DNA from: Microbacterium sp. AK031
GTDB lineage: Bacteria > Actinomycetota > Actinomycetes > Actinomycetales > Microbacteriaceae
Length of the DNA: 64,000 nucleotides
Reading direction: 5' to 3'
Assembly: GCF_024807145.1 (NCBI RefSeq)
Contig: NZ_JANUCA010000008.1
Span: forward strand, 124,001-188,000
Positions 59,295 through 64,000 of this stretch are shown here, one piece after another; the first letter of the stretch is position 1, and each line of letters opens with the position of its first letter. Under the pieces are notes generated by a model. It searched no databases. It was not told the DNA's origin and saw only the letters and a list, made by a program, of their open reading frames with translations. Position numbers and translations under genes: made by a program.

Positions 59295-59359
59295 GCCCAC
59301 ACCGCTCGATAGCATCCGGCGCGCTTCGCGCCAGCCTCCCCAACCCGAAAGGGAATTCC

Positions 59360-60442
59360 GTGCGCATCTCTCGTCTCCTGGGCCTCGGCGCAGTCGCGGC
59401 ACTGGCCGTCGGCCTCGCTGCCTGCTCGACCCCCGCAGCCTCCGACACTGCCGACTCCGACTCACCGGTCGGAACGAACCCGGCATCAGCCGACGCGTTC
59501 CCCGTCACCATCGAGCACGTCTTCGGCGAGACCACGATCAGCGAGAAGCCCGACCGCATCGCGACGGTCAACTGGGCCAACCACGAGGTCCCCCTCGCTC
59601 TCGGCGTCGTGCCGGTCGGCATGAGCAAGGTGGCCTGGGGGGACGACGACGACAACGGCGTGCTTCCGTGGGTCGAGGACAAGCTCGACGGTCTGGGCAT
59701 CGACGTGTCGCTGATGGGCGACAAGGATGCTGAGGGGGCCGGCGAAGTGCCCGTGCTGTTCGACGAGGCCGACGGCATCGACTTCGAGGCCGTCGCCGAC
59801 ACGAGCCCCGATGTCATCCTCGCTTCGTACTCCGGGCTGACGCAGGAGGACTACGACACCCTCTCCAAGATCGCGCCGGTCGTGGCGTACCCCGAGGTCG
59901 CATGGGGCACGTCCGTCCAGGACATGATCGCCCTGAACTCCGACGCGATCGGCCTCGGCGACGAAGGCCAAGCCCTGATCGAGGACCTCGACGCCCAGAC
60001 GCAGGCAGCGCTCGACGCTCATCCTGCGCTCAAGGACGCGAAGCTGCTCTTCAGCTATATCGACCCGAACGATCTCAGCCAGCTCGGTTACTACACGCGC
60101 ATCGACACTCGTCCGGGGTTCCTGCTCGAGCTCGGCCTGCCCGAGGCGCAGATCGTCGCGGACAACGCCGACAGCACCGACTTCTATCAGATGGCCAGCG
60201 CCGAGGAGGTCGAGAAGTTCGACGACGTCGACGTCTTCATCACTTACGGAGACGATTCGATCATCCCCCTGCTCCAGGCCGATCCGCTGCTGGGCAAGAT
60301 CCCTGCCATCGCGGCGGGGAACATCGCTGTCCTTCCTGACGCATCCCCGATGGCGAACTCCGCGAATCCGTCTCCGCTGTCGATCCCGTGGGGAATCGAC
60401 GACTACTTCGCGATCCTCGAGGCCCCGCTGCTCGACGAGTGA
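59360..60442 (+). CDS. Ferric-siderophore ABC transporter substrate-binding lipoprotein (FecB-like)
   Basis: A 360-residue TroA/FhuD-type receptor with lipobox LAAC (C22). The mature part reads FPVTIEHVFGETTISEKPDRIATVNWAN, the usual start of siderophore receptors, and later PDVILASYSGLTQEDYDTLSKIAPVVAYPEV. It binds a siderophore outside the membrane. It is the first gene of the iron operon, and its stop overlaps the permease GTG. Confidence 0.92.
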   Translation: MRISRLLGLGAVAALAVGLAACSTPAASDTADSDSPVGTNPASADAFPVTIEHVFGETTISEKPDRIATVNWANHEVPLALGVVPVGMSKVAWGDDDDNGVLPWVEDKLDGLGIDVSLMGDKDAEGAGEVPVLFDEADGIDFEAVADTSPDVILASYSGLTQEDYDTLSKIAPVVAYPEVAWGTSVQDMIALNSDAIGLGDEGQALIEDLDAQTQAALDAHPALKDAKLLFSYIDPNDLSQLGYYTRIDTRPGFLLELGLPEAQIVADNADSTDFYQMASAEEVEKFDDVDVFITYGDDSIIPLLQADPLLGKIPAIAAGNIAVLPDASPMANSANPSPLSIPWGIDDYFAILEAPLLDE

Positions 60443-61485
60443 CCTCAGTTGCCCAGGCTTCGACGTCGGGCTCCGCGAACCTGCGGCGTCCGGCGTCGAT
60501 GCGTGTGCTCTGGCTGCTGATCGGAGCCGGTGCCATCCTCGTCCTCAGCATCCTTTCGATCTCGTTCGGAGTGCGCACCGTTACCCTCGACGACATCATC
60601 GCCGCTCTCAGCGGACACGACGACACCGTCGCGCAGGCCGCGATCATCAAGAGGATCCCGCGCACTGTGCTCGCGATCCTCGTCGGTGCCGCCCTCGCGC
60701 TCTCCGGCGCGGCCATGCAGGCCGTCACCCGCAACCCGATCGCGGACCCCGGCATTCTCGGCGTCACGAACGGCGCCTCGCTCGCGGTCGTCTTCGGGAT
60801 CGCCTTCTTCGGCGTCTCGAGCGCCTACGGCTACATGCTGCTCGCGGTTCTCGGCGCGGCGATCGCCGCGATCTTCGTCTACTCAGTGGGTTCGCTGGGC
60901 CGCGGCGGCGCGACGCCCCTCAAACTCGCCCTCGCGGGAGCTGCGACCTCGGCGGCACTCGGCTCGCTGATCAGCGCGGTCATGCTGCCCCGTGTCGACC
61001 TGCTGCAGACGTTCCAGTCCTGGCAGATCGGCGGCGTCGGCGGCGCGGAGTGGCCGCGCATCGCGATCACGGCGCCCGTGCTCGCGATCGGCGCGCTCAT
61101 CTGCTTCATGTGCGCGCGCGGCATGAACTCCCTCGCCCTCGGTGATGACATGGCGGCAGGTCTCGGCGAGCGCGTCTTCCGCACTCGCCTGGTCTCGGCG
61201 GTCGGCGCCGTCATCCTCGCGGGCGCCGCGACGGCGATCGCCGGTCCGATCGGTTTCGTTGGTCTCGTCGTCCCGCACATGTGCCGGATGCTGATCGGCA
61301 CGGACCACCGCTGGCTGCTGCCCTTCTCGGCGCTCGGCGGGGCAGCACTGCTGCTCGCGAGCGACATCATCGGCCGCGTGATCGCCCCATCGTCGGAGGA
61401 GATCCAGGTCGGCATCATCACGGCCGTCATCGGCGCACCGTTCTTCATCTGGATCGTCCGTCGCCAGAAGGTGCGTGAGCTGTGA
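60439..61485 (+). CDS. FecCD-family siderophore ABC permease 1
   Basis: A 348-residue permease with about ten membrane helices. It contains RIPRTVLAILVGAALALSGAAMQ and the NPIADPGILG block of the FecCD family, and ends in GAPFFIWIVRRQK. The GTG at 60439 overlaps the receptor stop. It pairs with permease 2. Confidence 0.92.
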   Translation: MTSVAQASTSGSANLRRPASMRVLWLLIGAGAILVLSILSISFGVRTVTLDDIIAALSGHDDTVAQAAIIKRIPRTVLAILVGAALALSGAAMQAVTRNPIADPGILGVTNGASLAVVFGIAFFGVSSAYGYMLLAVLGAAIAAIFVYSVGSLGRGGATPLKLALAGAATSAALGSLISAVMLPRVDLLQTFQSWQIGGVGGAEWPRIAITAPVLAIGALICFMCARGMNSLALGDDMAAGLGERVFRTRLVSAVGAVILAGAATAIAGPIGFVGLVVPHMCRMLIGTDHRWLLPFSALGGAALLLASDIIGRVIAPSSEEIQVGIITAVIGAPFFIWIVRRQKVREL

Positions 61486-62543
61486 GCGTCGTGCAGGCCC
61501 CTGGAGCGGCCGTGATGCAGGGCCCGGCCGCGATCATGGCGGGTCGCCGCGCGCGTCAACGCCGCCACGCCGCGGCTACCATCGTGCTCGGCGTGCTGCT
61601 GTTCGCGCTCGCCGCAGTCGCCCTGATGTTCGGCAACTCGTTCTACACGCCGGGCGAGATCATCCGCGTCATGCTGGGTGAGACGGTGCCTGGGGCATCC
61701 TTCACTGTCGGCGAGTTGCGCCTGCCGCGCACGGCGCTCGCGATCCTCGCGGGCTTCGCCTTCGGCATCGCCGGTGTCACCTTCCAGACGCTGCTGCGCA
61801 ACCCACTGGCCTCACCAGACATCATCGGCATCACCGAGGGTGCGAGCGCTGCGGCGGTCGTCGGAATCGTCGTGCTCGGGATGAGCGGCCCCGCCGTCTC
61901 GGTGATGGCGTTGGGGGGAGCCCTGATCACGGCGATCGCGATCTACCTGCTCTCCAACAGGGGAGGCTTCTCCGGCATCCGCCTCATCCTCATCGGCATC
62001 GGCGTCGCGGCCATGCTGCAGAGCGTCGTGTCGTACGTTCTCTCGCGTGCGGCGGACTGGGACATCCAGATGGCGATGCGTTGGATCACCGGAAGCCTGA
62101 ACAACGCCGCGTGGGACGACGTGATCCCGCTCGTGATCGCCAGCGTCGTGATCCTGCCGTTCCTGTTGAGTCAGGCGCGCGCGCTCGGGATGCTGCAGCT
62201 CGGCGACGACTCGGCCTCCGGCCTCGGCGTGCGCGTCACCGTGACGCGGCTGATGTTCATCATCGGCGCCGTCGTGCTGCTCGCGTTCGCGACGGCGGGC
62301 ACAGGGCCGATCGCATTCGTGGCATTCATGGCAGGTCCGATCGCAGCCCGCATCACTGGGCCGGGCGCCAACCTGCTGCTGCCGTCGGCGTTCGTCGGGG
62401 CTGTTCTCGTGCTCGGCGGCGACCTGATCGGTCAGTTCGCGTTCGACGCGCGCTACCCGGTCGGCGTCATCACCGGAGTGCTCGGCGCGCCGTATCTGAT
62501 CTACCTACTCATCCGCACCAACCGCTCCGGAGGCTCACTGTGA
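61482..62543 (+). CDS. FecCD-family siderophore ABC permease 2
   Basis: A 353-residue permease with about ten helices. RLPRTALAILAGFAFGIAGVTFQ and NPLASPDIIGITEGAS are the family blocks. It ends GAPYLIYLLIRTNR. The GTG at 61482 overlaps permease 1 (GTGA) and the stop overlaps the ATPase GTG. Confidence 0.92.
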   Translation: MSVVQAPGAAVMQGPAAIMAGRRARQRRHAAATIVLGVLLFALAAVALMFGNSFYTPGEIIRVMLGETVPGASFTVGELRLPRTALAILAGFAFGIAGVTFQTLLRNPLASPDIIGITEGASAAAVVGIVVLGMSGPAVSVMALGGALITAIAIYLLSNRGGFSGIRLILIGIGVAAMLQSVVSYVLSRAADWDIQMAMRWITGSLNNAAWDDVIPLVIASVVILPFLLSQARALGMLQLGDDSASGLGVRVTVTRLMFIIGAVVLLAFATAGTGPIAFVAFMAGPIAARITGPGANLLLPSAFVGAVLVLGGDLIGQFAFDARYPVGVITGVLGAPYLIYLLIRTNRSGGSL

Positions 62544-63340
62544 CCGAGGCACACACACTGACCGCCGAGGGGGTGACCCTCGCCTACGGCGACCGCACGG
62601 TCATCGAGGGGCTCGACCTCCAGATCGCCCCAGGAAAGATCACCTCGATCGTCGGAGCGAACGGATGCGGCAAGTCGACGCTGCTGCGATCGCTCGCGCG
62701 GCTGTTGTCACCGGCATCCGGTCAGATCGTCCTGGACGGCAGATCGGTGCACTCCAGACCCACCAAGGAGGTCGCCCGAGTGCTCGGCCTGCTGCCGCAG
62801 TCGCCGATCGCTCCTGAGGGGATCGCCGTGGCCGATCTGGTCGGCCGGGGACGGCATCCGCATCAGAAGGTGCTCGCGCGCTGGAACGACCACGACTACG
62901 AAGTTGTCGCCGATGCGCTCGCCGCGACCGGGACCACGGATCTCGCCGACCGTAGCGTCGACGAGCTCTCCGGTGGTCAGCGCCAGCGCGTCTGGATCGC
63001 CATGGTGCTCGCGCAGGAGACCGACATCCTGCTGCTCGACGAGCCGACCACGTTTCTCGACGTCGCGCATCAGGTCGAGGTGCTCGATCTGCTCACCGAC
63101 CTCAGCGTCTCGCGCGGCACGACGATCGTAATGGTGCTGCACGACCTCAATCTCGCCGCGCGCTACTCCGATGAGCTCGTCGCGATGCGCGGCGGCCAGG
63201 TCCACGCCCTTGGTGCGCCGAACGACATCCTCACTCACACGCTGGTCGAAGAGGTCTTCGGCATGGCGAATCAGATCACCACCGACCCGGTTTCCGGAAA
63301 GCCGATGGTCACACCGATCGGAAGGCATCATGTCCGCTGA
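62540..63340 (+). CDS. Ferric-siderophore ABC transporter ATP-binding protein (FepC-like)
   Basis: A 266-residue ATPase. Walker A is GANGCGKS (about 38-45), the Q-loop LLPQSP, signature LSGGQRQR (about 145), Walker B ILLLDEPTTFLD and the H-loop MVLHDLNLA. The LGLLPQ and PTTFLD forms are typical of FepC/FecE-type proteins. The GTG at 62540 overlaps permease 2, and the 3' end overlaps the next gene by 11 bases. Confidence 0.93.
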   Translation: MTEAHTLTAEGVTLAYGDRTVIEGLDLQIAPGKITSIVGANGCGKSTLLRSLARLLSPASGQIVLDGRSVHSRPTKEVARVLGLLPQSPIAPEGIAVADLVGRGRHPHQKVLARWNDHDYEVVADALAATGTTDLADRSVDELSGGQRQRVWIAMVLAQETDILLLDEPTTFLDVAHQVEVLDLLTDLSVSRGTTIVMVLHDLNLAARYSDELVAMRGGQVHALGAPNDILTHTLVEEVFGMANQITTDPVSGKPMVTPIGRHHVR

Positions 63341-64000
63341 CACCACCACCGAGCAGCGCCCCTCGTACGTTCTCGCCCGCGCCGAGGTGCGTGCCGTGGA
63401 CCGTGTGTCACCGAACTTCGTCCGAGTGACCTTCGGGGGTATCGACCTCGAGGAGTTCGGAACCCCAGGCGATGTCTTCGACGCGCGCATCAAGCTGGTC
63501 TTCCCACCGGCATCCGGCATCCTTCCTGAGATCGCTCGCGACACGGACGACTGGTGGGGCGCGTATCTCGCGGTTCCGGAAGAGACGCGAGGATCGATGC
63601 GCACCTATTCGGTGCGCGAGCTTCGCGTGACGGATGCCGCGACCGAAGTCGTCGTCGATTTCGTGCTGCACCTCGCGCCTGGCCTCACCGGGCCCGCCTC
63701 GCTGTGGGCGAGCAGGGCGGCCGCCGGCGATGAACTCTGGATGGTCGGACCGCGCCGCGGCCGCGAGGACCGCAGCGGCATCGAGTATGCGCCAGGCGAG
63801 GCATCGTCTGTGATGCTGGTCGGCGATGAGACCGCCGCGCCGGCGATCGCCCGCATCCTCGAGGATGCGCCCCGCGATCTGCGCGGACTGGCCTTCATCG
63901 AGGTTCCGACGGCCGAGGACATCCTCCCGCTCGATGCCCCGGAAGGCGTGGAGGTGCACTGGCTGCCACGCGGCGATGCCGCACACGGTCTGCGCCTGAT
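63330..64000 (+). CDS. Siderophore-interacting protein (ferric-siderophore reductase), partial
   Basis: The first 223 residues of a flavoprotein that reduces ferric siderophores in the cytosol. The ATG at 63330 follows gaaggc and lies in the end of the ATPase gene. The FAD motif RTYSVR (at about 91-96) and VGDETAAPAI (start of the NAD(P)H-binding domain, near 168) are typical. The C-terminus lies past the window end. Position in the iron operon fits release of iron after uptake. Confidence 0.9.
   Translation, partial: MSADTTTEQRPSYVLARAEVRAVDRVSPNFVRVTFGGIDLEEFGTPGDVFDARIKLVFPPASGILPEIARDTDDWWGAYLAVPEETRGSMRTYSVRELRVTDAATEVVVDFVLHLAPGLTGPASLWASRAAAGDELWMVGPRRGREDRSGIEYAPGEASSVMLVGDETAAPAIARILEDAPRDLRGLAFIEVPTAEDILPLDAPEGVEVHWLPRGDAAHGLRL

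Overview
The window is high-GC, densely packed bacterial chromosome with many ATGA/GTGA start-stop overlaps, GTG starts, lipoprotein ABC receptors, a DtxR/IdeR-type iron box, probable leaderless promoters and several families common in Actinobacteria (large Ski2/Lhr-like helicase, PadR, ROK, DUF4127, ECF41). The frequent hexamer GGATGC/GCATCC and the gene families suggest Microbacteriaceae, probably Microbacterium or a close relative; that assignment is inference. I see no rRNA, tRNA, CRISPR array, phage or insertion sequence, and no stretch above about 300 bases without a gene.

Layout. 1-8221: a catabolic region with two different histidinol-dehydrogenase-family enzymes, an SDR (cut by the window start), a LacI regulator, a tandem SnoaL-like protein, a bicupin, a nitrilase-family amidase and a LysR regulator. 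Matching operator motifs tie the LacI gene to both flanking promoters, and a T-N11-A dyad ties the LysR gene to the second HisD. 8352-10700: PadR regulator and an ABC1 kinase. 10703-17866: a GntR-controlled amino-sugar locus (DUF4127 protein, CUT1 ABC importer, NanE epimerase, ROK kinase). 17851-24889: a VOC gene remnant, ArsR plus double AHSA1 protein, RNase HI with an extra C-terminal domain, small unknown genes, an FAD monooxygenase-like protein, a PhnB-like VOC protein and an MscS channel. 24999-29255: an emfourin-like inhibitor with its M4 protease, a zinc-ribbon SDR, HxlR and an azoreductase.

29353-36221: an RpiR regulator followed by an operon with three phosphatases of unrelated folds around an Fbp/Phn-type ABC importer; its permease gene carries a frameshift. 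36249-47412: an IclR regulator divergent from a ten-gene operon joining an OpuC-type importer to a formaldehyde-activating-enzyme (Fae) homologue, a beta-hydroxyacid dehydrogenase, an aldehyde dehydrogenase, an SDR, an FAD oxidase and an FGGY kinase. No tetrahydromethanopterin gene is in view, so this is the best candidate here for an undescribed pathway.

47445-50994: a two-component system divergent from a VanY-like carboxypeptidase, then an NTF2-like protein and a GNAT acetyltransferase. 50991-59210: helicase, an ECF41 sigma factor with an exact ECF41-type promoter before its NAD(P)-binding partner gene, an MFS transporter, DeoD, an AlkD-like protein and a FUSC protein. 59276-64000: a ferric-siderophore uptake operon behind a DtxR-like box, running off the window in a siderophore-interacting protein. 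Two families of short intergenic repeats recur between distant loci.
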